Below are positions 32,722 through 44,490 of a stretch of 64,000 nt of DNA, piece after piece. The translations under genes and the position numbers were made by a program. The notes under the pieces are model-generated. The model made no database searches and was not told the origin of the DNA. It was given only the letters and a program-made list of their open reading frames with translations. Within the stretch, counting starts at the first letter, position 1. Each line of letters starts with the position of its first letter. The DNA is from Nelumbo lutea (taxonomy: Eukaryota > Streptophyta > Magnoliopsida > Proteales > Nelumbonaceae): assembly GCA_022828595.1 (NCBI GenBank), contig JAKGHH010000001.1:67576401-67640400 (forward strand), given 5' to 3'.

Positions 32722-33545
32722 TTAATCCCTTTTGTTCATGCAACGTTTGACGTTCTGGGCATTTCCTTTGATGGATTCCTTTGCTTCCTCGCTCTTGCCG
32801 ATCACTGTGTCCTTGATCTTCTGGGAGGTCTCCTTGGCCGTTTCCCAGGCCTCTTGGGCTGTCTGTTTCGCTTTCTCTGTAAGGTCTTGTGCTGTTTCTG
32901 ATACCTTGCCCGCGACCTCTTTGGCCTTCTGGGTCATCTACACATCCAACCAAAAACAAAAAATTTCAGTAATCAGTCGAATATATTCTTTCAATTATCT
33001 GCAACCTTTTTGGCTTTCTGGGTCGTCTTGACATCCAACCAAGGCCGAAAGTTTTCAGTAAACAATCGAAAATATTCTCTCAATTTTCTTACCTGTTCCG
33101 TTGTAGAGCAGGTCTTATCTTTCATTTCTTCGCCAGTCCTCTTCATATCTCTCCCCACTTGCTTCGCTGCATTGCTGGCCTTGTCGCCAGCATTGGAAGC
33201 CTCTTGTTTGGCGCTTGCCTGTGATAGAAATTCAAACTTTGTCAACTGGGTTTACTGAAAATCACCATTGCCAGTATGATGAAAACCCGATTCAATTAAA
33301 CTGTAATTCTCATACTGCAAACTACAAATACCCAATTCATCAAAGTTGCTCAGATGTGATTGTCGTCGGATTCCGGTCGATACAGCCGCCGAGAATCTGA
33401 CGCACACTACATCAAACTAGGAAATCGAACTTACTTGCAGAGGTCTTGGGGCAGCGGTGACAAAACTTCTGCGACTTCTTCTCGTTACCGAGGATCCAAC
33501 CTGACGGAATTTGGCAACTGAGGTTGTTAGGGTCATGCTCGCCAT
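32722..33545 (-). CDS. LEA group 3 (LEA_4-like) protein, copy 2, probably organelle-targeted; three exons
   Basis: Exons 33435-33545, 33093-33218 and 32722-32937 on the minus strand join in phase 0 to give 150 residues. Introns are 216 bp (donor GTAAGT) and 155 bp (donor GTAAGA). Exon 1 encodes a basic, hydroxyl-rich presequence ending RRSFVTAAPRPLQ. Exons 2 and 3 give the amphipathic LEA helix (ASNAGDKASNAAKQVGRDMK; AEKAKQ-like and QTAQEAWETAKETSQKIK repeats) and end KRCMNKRD. It is collinear with copy 1, about 85-90% similar by eye, and lacks the large intron insertion, so it looks like the ancestral structure. The start ATG sits in ATGGCGAGC. Family role: desiccation protection in seeds or stressed tissue. 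Confidence 0.9.
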
Positions 33546-33642
33546 CTTTTGCTGTTCGTGGTGTCTTTTTTTCTTTTTCCTTTGTGAGGAGAAGTGCAGA
33601 AAACAAGAATATGATTATGAAAACTCTCGGTTCCTCCTTGGT

Positions 33643-33722
33643 GTATATAGAAATGCAGAGGATGGTTGAGGGTGCCTACGTTTTGCCACGTGGAAAACTG
33701 TTTGACGTGCGTTGGACGTGGC
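33643..33722 (-). promoter_or_regulatory. LEA copy 2 promoter: TATA box, G-box and ABRE
   Basis: TATATA at 33643-33648 lies about 100 bp upstream of the ATG on the minus strand. G-box CCACGTGG is at 33686-33693 and ACGTGGC at 33716-33722. The block is conserved with copy 1 (5779-5854). Confidence 0.72.
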
Positions 33723-33779
33723 ATATATTGCTCCTTTCTGTGGTTAGATAACTGTCTGAAGTCTTAACGTTTGGTACGA

Positions 33780-35480
33780 CCCGGTCTGTTCTCCTTTCTT
33801 GCCAGAAATCCGGTTTACCTTAAAACTATTAATTTATCGGTTTCGGTGGGTACCCCGTGCCCGATCGAGAAACTGTCGCATACTTGTCAAGCGTAGGACT
33901 AGCATTGCCAACTGAGCCTCAGAGCCTGCGACTTTGAGGCTAAGATGTTAACGAGTCGGGCCTAATTATACCAAACCGGATACCATTAGACATAGGATCT
34001 GGATCTGAGTCATCACATAGCAAGGCTGGGTATATGACATAAATGTATACAGTACCCTTCATCTTCCTTAGATATATGGCTGTTAAGCTTCAACTTAACC
34101 CAATATGATGGGCCAACGTAGGGGATACTCAGTGGGCTTATTCGGATTGGACTAAAAACCTAACCCAACTTAATAAATGGGTATTGGAATCAATATGATC
34201 CAGTCTGATAAGAAAACATTTTTATATGGTGGAAGCTCAACTGACCGATGCATATTCTGATTAACAACAATGGTATCTGCATAATTCGGCTGTCGAATTC
34301 GATTGGATTTGAATTTTTTCATTATCGGATTCGGGTTTGGATTTGGATTGTATCGGTGTAATTCCCCTCTAAGCCACAGAACCAAAAGAGCTAGTGTCAA
34401 CCTAGCACCAAATCCTAAACCCGTCCAGATTTCACGGTTCTCCTTAATGCTGTGTTTGTTTTTGTTCAACCTAAAAACAAAATGAAAAAAAAAAAAAAAA
34501 ACATAAAAAATTAGATAACGCATTATGTACATCAAATTATACATTAAAATAATTTAAAAACTATATATATTTCTCTCCCTCCAAATACCCAAACAAACAT
34601 CAAATGCAATTATATTCCATAAATCCTTGTGGTTACCATAACCCATAATACATCTAAGCGTTATTTCAATTCACTTTTGACATTGGAATCCAAAGCCTTA
34701 TGATGGGAATTATAAGGTCTATAATCCAAGATCGTATAATACCACTCTGCAAAAAATACAACCTACAAAGAACATATGATGAGATGAAATATGCCCCACT
34801 TGAGAGATATCCATATGCCAAGAATAGCTTAACTTAATAATCCCCGTCTAACTATCACATTTAATCAGGATTGACTATTAAATCTCTTTTCCCTTTCAAA
34901 CAATGCAAGATGAGAGAGATCAGAGAGCTAAACAAGCCTTCTAGGTAAGACCAATTAAATGATAGTTGCAATCCCACTATGTACTCTACTATTATGGTTA
35001 ATTGGTTGTATTAAACAAGGCTTTCGAACCGTCGTTGAATCAAACGGTTGGACCGTTTAGCCTAGAAACTGTTTAAACAATCAGTTCCATTTTATCTAAA
35101 AGCCGATTTTTTATCAAAACCCGTTGAAAAAGTCAATAATCCATTGATTTGAATCGTTGATTCGTTCAATGATTTTTTATTATTATTTTTTTTTTAATTT
35201 TATTGTCAGAATGGATTGTCCGTTCGAACTAGACGATCGGACTGTCGACCCCAAAACTGGTGGAACGTTGGTATTAAATGAAACCTTCACTTTTCATTCT
35301 AATCTGCTTTCTCATTATGTTGGAAATGGGGAAGAGTAGTGCGTTAAGCCAATACTTCAAAGAACAAAATCAAATGTAAATCTCTATTAAATGATCAGTC
35401 ACATAACACCATCATTAATATCAACTGAACGCCCATTTGAGCCTACTCTGCAAATCTGCCTATTGTCAATTCCTTCTTAT
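33780..35480. other. Intergenic and eroded repeats, no gene seen
   Basis: Bases 33840-33980 are GC-richer without identity. A poly(A) tract lies at 34484-34500. Bases 35019-35290 look like an eroded CAAGG..AACCG-type TIR element (compare 37911-38185). Confidence 0.5.
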
Positions 35481-35487
35481 GGTCTAG

Positions 35488-36922
35488 AGTAGGGGTGGCA
35501 ATTTTTCACCCAATCTACTGAACCCACCCAACCCACTCAGTATCTAACCCGCCCATTTACTTGACAGGTTGTGTGATCAACCCATCACCCAATCCACCCA
35601 TTTAAATAGACTGGGTTGTGGATAACCATTGGGTTAACCATTATAAACATAAGTATTAATTCTTTAATTTTTTTTTTAATTTTCTTCATTTGAATTAAAT
35701 AATTTATAATTAATGCATTAATTTTCTATTAATTATAAGACTAAATTTTGTTTTGTTTTGAATCAATACGCTTCACCCAATATAAATCCAAATCAATTTG
35801 ACCCGAGTTCGGACCAATTCAACGCGGTCTGACCCGACCCAACATATACGGATCCAAGTCAACCCGAATCCGAAATAGTCCGACGGGCGAGATGGTTCGG
35901 TACCACTTACTCTACCCGGTTTGGGTCGTCCGGTCCAACCATAATTCATATAGCCCGACCCGGCCTGGTACAAGTTGATCTGGGTCGACCCAAATCCGAA
36001 ACGGTTTTCGAGCAGGATGGTTTAATGTCTATGTGCTTTGCCTAATCTGGACTATTTGGCCGACCAATAGCCACACAACCCAACCCGAATCCGGACTGAC
36101 CCAATTTACTTACGTTGACCCGCTTCGGGTCAATCAGTTTAGTCCCAAACCCGTGCACAAACTTGATATGGTCTAGTCCAAGTCAATCCACCATTGATTG
36201 AACCGGTTCAGTCCAGTCTGATAGGACTTATCAAGATCTAAACGGTTCAACCACCCTTGATGTGATTAGCTCGAAGATAATCTAATTAGATAGTTCAAGT
36301 TGGTCTGACCAGTTTGAAGCTAAGTGGTTCGATCAAACCCGAAATCCGAACATAGTCAAATGGCTTCGCCGTTTGTGTAAAAATAGCATGCATGTAATGT
36401 GTTTGAGGTTAGGTTTATTTCTAACATCTAAAAAGAGAAAATACATTTGGAATGGTAATACTTGATCTCATGTCTTATTAGAATCAGATGCATTTCAAAC
36501 GTGATGAAATGACATTAATACCCTCATTACTATCATTTATTTAATATTAATAAATAATAATATTATTTCATAATATTTAAACGTTTAAACAATGTTATTT
36601 AATAATAATAATAACAATAATAATAAATATCATTAATTAAATAATAAAAAAATATTTATTTTAACAAATCATAATATTTATTTATTAATATAATATTTTT
36701 TCTTAAAATTCTTTGTAGTTTTATTTTTATGATTTATAATATTACCAAACAATTTATTTGTAAAGGCAATAGTAAATTTCACAATTTCAAATATTGAAGA
36801 ATTGTTTAAAATCAAACAATCTTATCTTTTTAGAGCCTCTAAAAAGCAAAAAATCATTTCTACTTCTTTTTAGATTTCAGACCCGTATTTGATTTTTCAA
36901 ACATCGGACTTCATATTTATAA
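35488..36922. repeat. Degenerate hAT-like terminal repeats and AT-rich sequence
   Basis: Starts TAGGGGTGGCAATTTTTCAC followed by CCCAACCCACC motifs. Bases 35790-36370 are dense in GACCCGACCC/CCGGTCC phrases. Bases 36480-36900 are almost pure AT. No right terminus assigned. Confidence 0.5.
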
Positions 36923-37125
36923 AATGGAGAAGTATAGACAGACCCAATGCAGATTTCTGATTTCCACTGTTGAGCTATAAACATTCAAAATGTCCAAAAC
37001 TCACACTCTATGCACTCGTACCCGCCCGTGAATTGACAGGAATTCCGAGCTAGCACCTACCACAAATGTACTTTGAGCCTACAAATTCTGACCCTGGACT
37101 GAACCATCATTCTCCCTTTATAAAA
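36923..37125. repeat. Duplicated segment, copy B (paired with 17065-17265)
   Basis: Close match to 17065-17265 over about 190 bp; the frame that is open in copy A carries stops here. Confidence 0.65.
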
Positions 37126-37319
37126 TATCACCTAAGAGTAAGAAGAAAAAAATGTTCCCTTGATACCCTTGCTCTAATGAAACAAAGACAAACAGGAAAT
37201 GGAAATAATGAAACAGTTCATATGAATGTGTTCAATTTATTTCCATTATCATCTCATTCGTGTCTCAAAGTCAATAGGAATAGCTTTGACCATGGTTGAA
37301 ACGAGTTTGGCTCCACTTG

Positions 37320-37390
37320 CAACCTTGCATTGGGAATATCTCTCATGAAATAAATCACATAAGTACCGAGATATTTCCAATGCAAGGTTG
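37320..37390. repeat. 23-nt stem hairpin (fold-back family)
   Basis: Arms 37320-37342 and 37368-37390 are complementary over 23 nt with a single G-U type position; loop of 25 nt. The arm core TTGCATTGGGAATATCTC resembles hairpins at 12106-12218 and 43540-43670. Confidence 0.85.
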
Positions 37391-37457
37391 TAAAGGCTGT
37401 TGGAATGGGCTTTGCCCTGACCGAAGCCGGACTCCGTTGAAAGAAAGTTGAACTTGA

Positions 37458-37504
37458 AGAGAGAGAGAGAGAGCGAGAGAGCGAGAGAGAGAGAGAGAGA
37501 GAGA
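37458..37504. repeat. (AG)n microsatellite with GC interruptions
   Basis: Two long GA runs separated by GCGAGAGAGC. Bases 37505-37910 hold no gene. Confidence 0.95.
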
Positions 37505-37910
37505 ATTAGCTAGAGAAAAGGAAAGGAATTCTTGAGATGTGAATTAAATGTACTTTAATACCCCTATCTATAGGTTAAATAAAAATCCCCTATAGAAACA
37601 ACATACCCATCCTTCTTTTAAACATTGCAATATTTGATAGGGATTCTCTCGATATTTTAAAAAGTCATGGTGAATTTAGGACAAATCCCAATAAATAAAA
37701 GTTGGTTTGCACTTTATTAGTGTTTTAGTTAGATTAAAAGATTATCTAGTTTGACTAATCTTAGTTGGATGGAATTAGGAAAGCTCTTATTTCTCACTCT
37801 TTATTAGTTTATTTAATTAAGAATCTTTTAGAGTTTGTTTGGGACTCAAAGTTTTGATCAAAATAGAAGAAAAAAATAAGTCTAGGTCGTGACTCTTTTT
37901 AGAAACATCT

Positions 37911-38185
37911 CAAGGTTTTTAAAACTGAACCGGTCAGGGTCCAATTCCCGGGTCGAACGGTTTGACCATTCCAACTGAATGGACAGGCCATTTTGACAAA
38001 AATACAAAAAACAGCCAAACCGTTGGATGGTTCAAACTGTTTGACTGCCGAAGTCAGCGGTTTGTTGACCAAATCAACGGTTTTTGGCAAAATAATGGCT
38101 CTGGGGTAAAATAGAACTGGTCACCTGACCGGTTCCCGATTTCTCCGATCTACTCGTCCGGTCCGGTCCGATTTTGAAAACCATG
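37911..38185. mobile_element. Small TIR element (CAAGGTTTTTAAAA family, 275 bp)
   Basis: Left CAAGGTTTTTAAAACTGAAC, inverted right CATGGTTTTCAAAATCGGAC. Flanks AAACATCT (37903-37910) and AAAAATCT (38186-38193) agree at 7 of 8. The interior is full of AACCGGTC/GGTTTGAC motifs. Confidence 0.8.
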
Positions 38186-38858
38186 AAAAATCTAATTCAT
38201 CTCACAAAGAATCCTAAAACTATGACATCATGGATTCACCTGAAATAATGAATTGCTTAATCGCCACTTGAATAGAATAGTTTCATGTTTAAGTCAATTT
38301 TAAAAAACGTTGGTTTTATATTGTCAAAAATCTTAGACATAAATCTAATTAATAGAATATATCAATAAGGGAAATACCTTAAATATAGGATTTAATGCAA
38401 AAAAAATGAATTAATTTCTTAAATATAAGTCTTAAAGAGAGGAGTTTAAGGAGGGGCATGGACTACCCCTGTTGTGTTGTATAGCCCCATGAATCAAACA
38501 AATATATTTTTTTAGCCCTCAAAATTCAAAAATGGGTACTTTAATTAAAAAAAAAATCCACACCCACATTCATACTTTTAATATAGAAATAGATTTAACC
38601 TTACTTAAAAATATGACAAAAAATACAAAAGGAAGCATCATATCTTTATATATTATTAATTTGGGTGTGAATCGGGAACAACAAGCAAGAACCAGTCCTG
38701 ACCCAATTATTTTTTGGGACAAATCCATAGAATTTAACCATATCCGTTCTGGTTCTGTCAGTTAGCTAGGCTAGCTCCAGCCATTGACAGCTTCATTACC
38801 AGCCCTTAACATTTGCAATCCCAACTAATTAAATGAGGGTTTATTTAGAGAATGCATT
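38186..38858. other. Intergenic, no gene seen
   Basis: AT-rich; lies downstream of the P450 pseudogene. Confidence 0.6.
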
Positions 38859-40392
38859 TCATGAAAAGATTAAACTCAGATTTCTCAGCACCAACGTAAT
38901 GAACCTTTCTTTTATATTAACCATTAATCCGTTCTTCATCCCAAGATTTATGGTTGTTCTGATGGAAACGGATTGGCCCTCAACCACCTGAATATGGAAG
39001 TTGAAGAGGAGAGTGGAAACAACCAACTTCATTTGTGAGATAGATATGTCCTTACCCAAGCAAGCTCTTGGCCCAATGCTAAAAGTGGGCAATTTGGACA
39101 GCTTTTCTTGATCTAGAGCCCCATCCTCACGGATCCACCTCTCTGGCTTGAATTCCAGGCAATCCTCTCCCTACATCCATGGCATCCTCCCCAGAGCACA
39201 GTTTGAGACCAGGATCTGCATCCCTGGTCTCACACAGTTACCATCTGGAAGGACATCATTCTTTATAACAACTTTTCTATTCATAGGAAGTGGAGCATAC
39301 AACCTTAGTGGTTCACAACATGCTGCATGCAAATACACGAGCCCTCTTAAATCATTTGGATCGAATACCCATATTTCTTTTCATCATCAACACTACCCTC
39401 TCTTTCTGCAAAAACTAACTTCTTCTCAGAGACTACGAGCCTCAATTTTTCTAAGATCTTCGCTTCCACACGAGGGGTTCTTGAAGTCAACCAGATGAAC
39501 CAGGATAGGGCTGAAGCTGTTGTATCTCGTCCAGCAACCAAAAAGTTCAAGGTTGTATCTCTGAGAAACTCGTCATCAGTTTTGGATAATCTGATGTAGC
39601 TAGATAACAGACCATGTGTTTCTACTCCTCTAAGCAACTCTTGTCTCACAACTGAAATGCAGTTTGCAATGTTGAGATCTGCAGTCTCCCTTGCTTTGGC
39701 TAGCTTCTTTTCTCTCCCGACGTTCAACCATCGTAGCAGCTTCCAAATCAACGTGGGCATCCCAAGTCTGTATAGTAGAGCCTCCTGTGCATCGTCAAAT
39801 GCTTGGGCAACTGTGTTAGCTGAAAGCTCAGAACAGAGATACTTCAGATCTCTTCCAAACACTAAACTCGTTATACTGTCCAAGGCAAACTTGAAAAACA
39901 CATCTTGCAAATCTACGGTGGATCCCTGCCTGGCCACATGCGTCAACAGAGGAAGAAGCTGGCCCTCGACTCTCTTGTTGCTTGTTTCATTGACCCAGTT
40001 GCGGAAATCCCTTGATTTTAAACATAGTAGTGCAGTCTTCCTCCTGTTCAAGCCATGAATCAGAATCTGCGCTGAAAATGCCATCACCTAGGATGTCGAA
40101 TATCTCCCTGAAATTGTCGCCTTTGGGATAGTTGGAAGCATTTGTTTTTAGAACATGCTCCATGTTTAGGGGATGCCAAGTTACCAGATAGTCAAGCTTC
40201 GAGAAGAAGGGGCCCTTGAGCAAGAAGGATCCACTCTCTTGGGAGATAAAAACATCGGTTAACCAGTAATGTAGCCTGTGGATGTTTCCTGTGAGGATAG
40301 GAAAGGAACCCAAGAGTGGCAAGTTCAATATGACACGGTTTTTGTGTTTCAAGTACCATGTCAAGAAGAAGAGAGAGAAAGGCTAAAAACAT
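38859..40392 (-). pseudogene. CYP96-type cytochrome P450 (mid-chain alkane hydroxylase-like) pseudogene
   Basis: Intronless P450 on the minus strand with family motifs in order: I-helix AGRDTTAS, ExxR in CCEPLRLYAPLP, and heme loop FSIGPRACLGKDISISQMK with the axial Cys present. Similarity is to CYP96 enzymes, which hydroxylate wax alkanes or fatty acids in the ER. There are at least three frameshifts: after the N-terminal FLAFLSLLL (near 40362), after DSDSWLEQ (near 40050, an apparent extra base in CAGGAGGAAG) and before FDPNDLRGLVYLHAACCE (near 39368). A TAG stop at 39171-39173 lies next to GEDCLEFKPERWI with several residues missing. The start at 40392 follows a hairpin insertion-like sequence by 6 bp. 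The motifs themselves are well kept, so inactivation looks recent. Confidence 0.9.
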
Positions 40393-40398
40393 CTAAGG

Positions 40399-40420
40399 CG
40401 GCGGTCCTTAGGGACCGCCG
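40399..40420. repeat. Perfect hairpin CGGCGGTCC-TTAG-GGACCGCCG
   Basis: A 9-bp perfect stem with a 4-nt loop, just upstream of the P450 start. Same motif as the CACTA-like fragment at 10498-11052. Confidence 0.85.
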
Positions 40421-40683
40421 GATTTGATAGGGAACAGAGAAATAATAATAAAACCTGGAATGCTAATCCAGAATCATGCTAAGGGTTGAACACAACCGCC
40501 ATGACTCCAATGGAAATGGGACCACTAATACCTGTTTCAATTCCTTGCTTGAGTTCAACCAATTTTACAACTATATATATAAGTAATTTCATTCAGCTTT
40601 GAGAAGTACTTAAGTGAAATAATTTAATAGCTCAACTGTAATTCAGCAGCCAGACAACTACGTTAAAGCAGATGTTTATTTTG

Positions 40684-40970
40684 GTAAAAAAAAAAAAAAA
40701 AAAAAAAAATCTTCTTCAAAATCAAGAGGTATGACCCTGATAAACTCCAATGTTGATTTTAATAAAATTCAAGGTGCCCCCCTCCACCTCGAGTAAAGTT
40801 TAGGGTAAAAAATGTTTCTTGCCCTATCTATTTTTGTAAGCTAGGCTGGCTATGTCTTCCCCTGTACATCTCTTTATCTTTATCCTATTGGCTTTAATAA
40901 AAATCAAGGTGCCCCCCTCCACCTCGTATAAAACTTTAGGTCTTGCCCTATCTATTTTTGTCACTTGAAA
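40684..40970. repeat. Poly(A) tract and tandem duplicate
   Basis: A25 tract at about 40686-40710. Then AAGGTGCCCCCCTCCACCTC occurs at about 40771 and 40907, each followed by CTTGCCCTATCTATTTTTGT, a tandem duplication with a period of about 137 bp. Confidence 0.8.
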
Positions 40971-41116
40971 GCTTTCACCCATATGAATCTCAAAACGAAA
41001 TTTTAGTAAATTAACCTTTTTCATCAATATGGTTAACAAAAAGGACCAAAGTGTTTGAATCTGAAAGTTTAGGGGTCTTTGTTGTGAATGAAAGTTCGGG
41101 TGCTAATTGCCCTACC

Positions 41117-41714
41117 CAGGGATGCTCACAGTTCGGTTAATCGAACTGTGGGCCTTTTTTGTAACCAAATTGTTACTATGGGTTTTTAGAAAATCGGTAA
41201 CTAAAAATAAGCTGAAGCCAATCAGTTAACCGGTTGACCAATTCGATTAATCGTCGGTTCGGTTCATCAGTTTTTTGGTTTTTAAATTTTTATATTATAG
41301 ATTATAAATATATATATAATAAAAACTATAAATATATATAATACTATATTTTAAATAATGATCGGTTCGGTTAACCATCGGTTCTATTCATCAACTTTTT
41401 TATTTTTAAATTTTTATAATATAGGTTATAAAAATATATAAATATATATATATAATGCATATTTATTAGTTTATAACATATAAAAAATATATATAATATA
41501 TAATATACATAAATATATACAAAATATATAGAAATATACATATATTAGTTAGTTCGATTAACCGTCAGTTTTTTATATTAATTAACTGAAACTGAACCAG
41601 TATCATCGATTTTTTAAAAACACTAAACTGATTAATTCGATTAACCGATTTTTCGATTCAATTTCAGTCAATTTTTTTGGTCGATTCCATTTTTCAGTTT
41701 TTTCCCTCACCCTA
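41117..41714. mobile_element. hAT-like element (598 bp)
   Basis: Left CAGGGATGCTCACAGTTCGG, inverted right TAGGGTGAGGGAAAAAACTG. Flanks GCCCTACC (41109-41116) and GCACTACC (41715-41722) agree at 7 of 8. Subterminal repeats GGTTAATCG/CGATTAACC resemble 23103-24073. Confidence 0.85.
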
Positions 41715-41722
41715 GCACTACC

Positions 41723-43479
41723 CCCAAAGTACAATGTGCTAATATGTAATTTATCCTTATTTGTTTAACTTATGTCTGATCAATATTAATTCCTCCACAT
41801 ATCCACGGACACTCTAATGTCTGCACTTTATTGAACACCGACATATCCACTTAAAACAAGCATTTAAGGCTGTATTTGGTGTGATTTAGTACGCGCTTCA
41901 ACGTTGAACAAGATTAACCAAGTATGATGGTTGGTGAGCAATAATACTTCTTCAATCACCTACCACGATGTGGAGCCTCCACTGTGTGGATCTGTAGAGT
42001 CTGTGATCAACAAATTTAACTTTTGCAAGAGCATCACCTTCAATATTGACATGACAGAACGTATATTTGCCTCACAAAGGAAAGGCCTTCTAAGAAAGCT
42101 TTAGCTTTTCTCCTAACTCCAGTTCACAATGTGGGATCTTATTAAGGACTCGTGCAAACAAGAAAGCGCTGGTATAATCCCCCACAAGACTCGAGATCTC
42201 CTGCCTATAAAAACTCTGCTTATGTCTACCCACAACACACTACCTCTGTACATTGAGAATATTTCCAGTTTACAATGAGATGTTTTCCATGTGTGGCTGT
42301 AATAATATATGGGTAGATATGGGCAGAATTATTGTGGGCAGGAGATCTGGACTCTCCCGACAATTAACCCGTCTGAGGCAGCATTCTCCCACTGCAGTAT
42401 TCATGTTAATTTTGATTACACCCATCATTGATTTTTGTCAGTGTAGTGTCATTGCAGTTCAGATCTGGTAGGCACAACATTGTAACCAGATTCAATAAGC
42501 ACTTTAAAATTTTTTTGACACATATCCCTTAAAATATCCTCACTCCACCCTTGAAAAAGATTAAAACCCACTTTTGAGAGTTGTCAAAATGCTTATAAAA
42601 TGCTCATTTAACGTAGTTACTATATTATAACAACTAGATCCAGTCCCGGCGATCAGAGGTGAGATTAACACCAATAATATACGAACAAGCAGCACTGCTC
42701 AATATTTGATCAATTTGGGTCTGGACCTGGGCCTGGGCCTAGGCCTTCTAGGACTTTTTCTTAAGGCTCCATAAGTTTGTTGGAAAATTACCCGGGTAAA
42801 TACAGTTACCTAGGTAAGTGTGTTTTTTGGGAAATACTTATCCAGGTAAATACATTAACCCATGTTCTTTCACTTCCCAGGTAAATAAGATAATAGCTTT
42901 TGTTCATAAAAAACCATGATTAAAAGGGATAATCTTGTCTCATCCAAATGTTGACAACTTTCTCCCCAAGTGAGAAAGTTACTTTTCCACCTGAGAGATG
43001 AGACACCAGGACAATATACTTTCCATAAACCCCACATAAATCTAATAAAAGAATATGAATATCTTGACCAATGAAAACCAAAATCTCATTGACAAAATGA
43101 AAAAACGGAACAGGCAGTAAAAGAAAAATTAACAAGCATGAATAAAGAGACAACAATATAGGTGAGACCTAAATGGATATTGTGCGGATTTTCAAGGCAT
43201 GGGGCATGGCTCGGCCCCTAGGGCCAGCCATATCTGCCTCATTATAACACCCCTGAGCTGAGCTACATACAAGATCCAAACCAGATCGGTAATACTCCTG
43301 GGCAGAGGAAAAGAATATGAAGTATAGTTTCATCAGCTGTGCTACACAATGTACGCATTGCCTATGCAGTCTCTCATTTGTAGGTAAGATGTTGAAAACA
43401 CACTTCCAAATAAACAATTTGATTGAAAGAGGGATGAGTTTCATCCACCATGAAAAAAAAAAAGGGAAGGACATAATCC
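41723..43479. other. Intergenic; duplicated block and promoter-like motif
   Basis: Bases 42475-42590 align with 53440-53550. CTATAAAAACTCTGC at about 42205 is TATA-like and followed by a short leader-like stretch, but no gene follows. Bases 42770-42900 carry ACCCGGGTAAAT/ACCTAGGTAAG-type palindromes. Confidence 0.5.
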
Positions 43480-43990
43480 TAGGTAGGGATTTCAATTGGA
43501 CCATTTGTGAGCATTTGTTTGACATGTAAAAATGAGACCGGATCCGCTCCTCACATGTGCATCACTCGCACATCCTACTATGCATTGGGAACATTTCCTG
43601 TACTTGTAAATTATTTTTCAGGGGAGATATTCCTAATGCACGGTGAATGTCCATGTGAAGAGCAGATCCCATTCCTGTAAAAATGTAATGATTAAGAGAT
43701 TAAAAATGTATTTTATGATACTTTTGAACTATGAGGAGAGAGCACTAGTGTACCTATTTTTTAAATACAATTTTCTATTCTTCTGATAATTTTGCTTTTT
43801 CACCAAGTCATTGGAGCATAAGATAGTTAGAGCATTTTAATGATCAGACTCACGCTTTGTACCGATTTCAAACAAACAAGATGAGTACAAAAATGGTTTA
43901 AAAATATGACCCGTGTTTGCATTAATGAAGCAAAAAGAGGGTAATTATGCAAAGTACATATTTACATTTGCATCGCAACCAAATACAGCC
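43480..43990. mobile_element. Harbinger-like MITE with a nested fold-back element
   Basis: The right end, inverse GGCTGTATTTGGTTGCGATG, is followed by TTA at 43991. The interior is homologous to 7030-7390. The left end is eroded (GAGCATTTGTTTGACATG at about 43509). Bases 43540-43670 are inserted relative to the other copy. Confidence 0.65.
43540..43670. mobile_element. Nested fold-back element
   Basis: Outer arms GGATCCGCTCCTCACATG (43540-43557) and its near complement (43653-43670). Inner arms ATGCATTGGGAACATTTCC (43581-43599) and GGAGATATTCCTAATGCA (43624-43641). Confidence 0.7.
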
Positions 43991-44490
43991 TTACAGATGG
44001 ACAAGGTTCAATCTAACCCGATGAACATTTTGGACCATTTTGGACCAGTCTAATTCAATGTCTAGACCGTTTAATCTATTCAAATTAGTTTTAATTTAGG
44101 TTGGTTCAAACTCAAACCTCGTCCATTGATACCTATATTCTTACCTTTCATCGGTGGACTATATGTTGATTCAATCCGGCCCAATAAAATATAAATCCAT
44201 TATAGATGAACCAGGTCAAATCCAATTTCATAAATATTTTGAACAAATAATTCTGGACTGGTCAAATTCAATCTCTTAGGTTATGTTTGGTTTGAAGGAA
44301 AATGCATGGAAAAGAAGGTAAAGGTAGGGAAACTTTTACAAACCATGTGTGGGTTTTCATGTCTTTCGCTTCCTTTCCATACCTTTTCCTTCAAATCAAA
44401 CATAACCTTATTGGTCTGTCCAATCCATTTAAATTGGTTTTGATTTGGATGGATCCAATCCGAATTCAGTCCATAAACACCCTTACTTCT
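43991..44490. mobile_element. Eroded hAT-like element (CCAATCC family) hosting a MITE
   Basis: GGTTCAATCTAACCC-like left part and TCAGTCCATAAACACCCTTA right part resemble the ends of 2267-3140. Interrupted at 44279-44407. Confidence 0.5.
44279..44407. mobile_element. Miniature Harbinger-like element (129 bp)
   Basis: GGTTATGTTTGGTTTGAAGG and its inverse at the right end, flanked by TTA (44276-44278 and 44408-44410). Almost fully self-complementary termini. Confidence 0.88.

Noticed and set aside
37320..37390. MicroRNA gene
   Set aside because: The stem is only 23 nt with a short loop, too short for a plant precursor, and related hairpins suggest a fold-back TE; kept as a small-RNA question only.
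39657..40058. 133-codon frame opposite the P450
   Set aside because: Antisense shadow of the CYP96 pseudogene.
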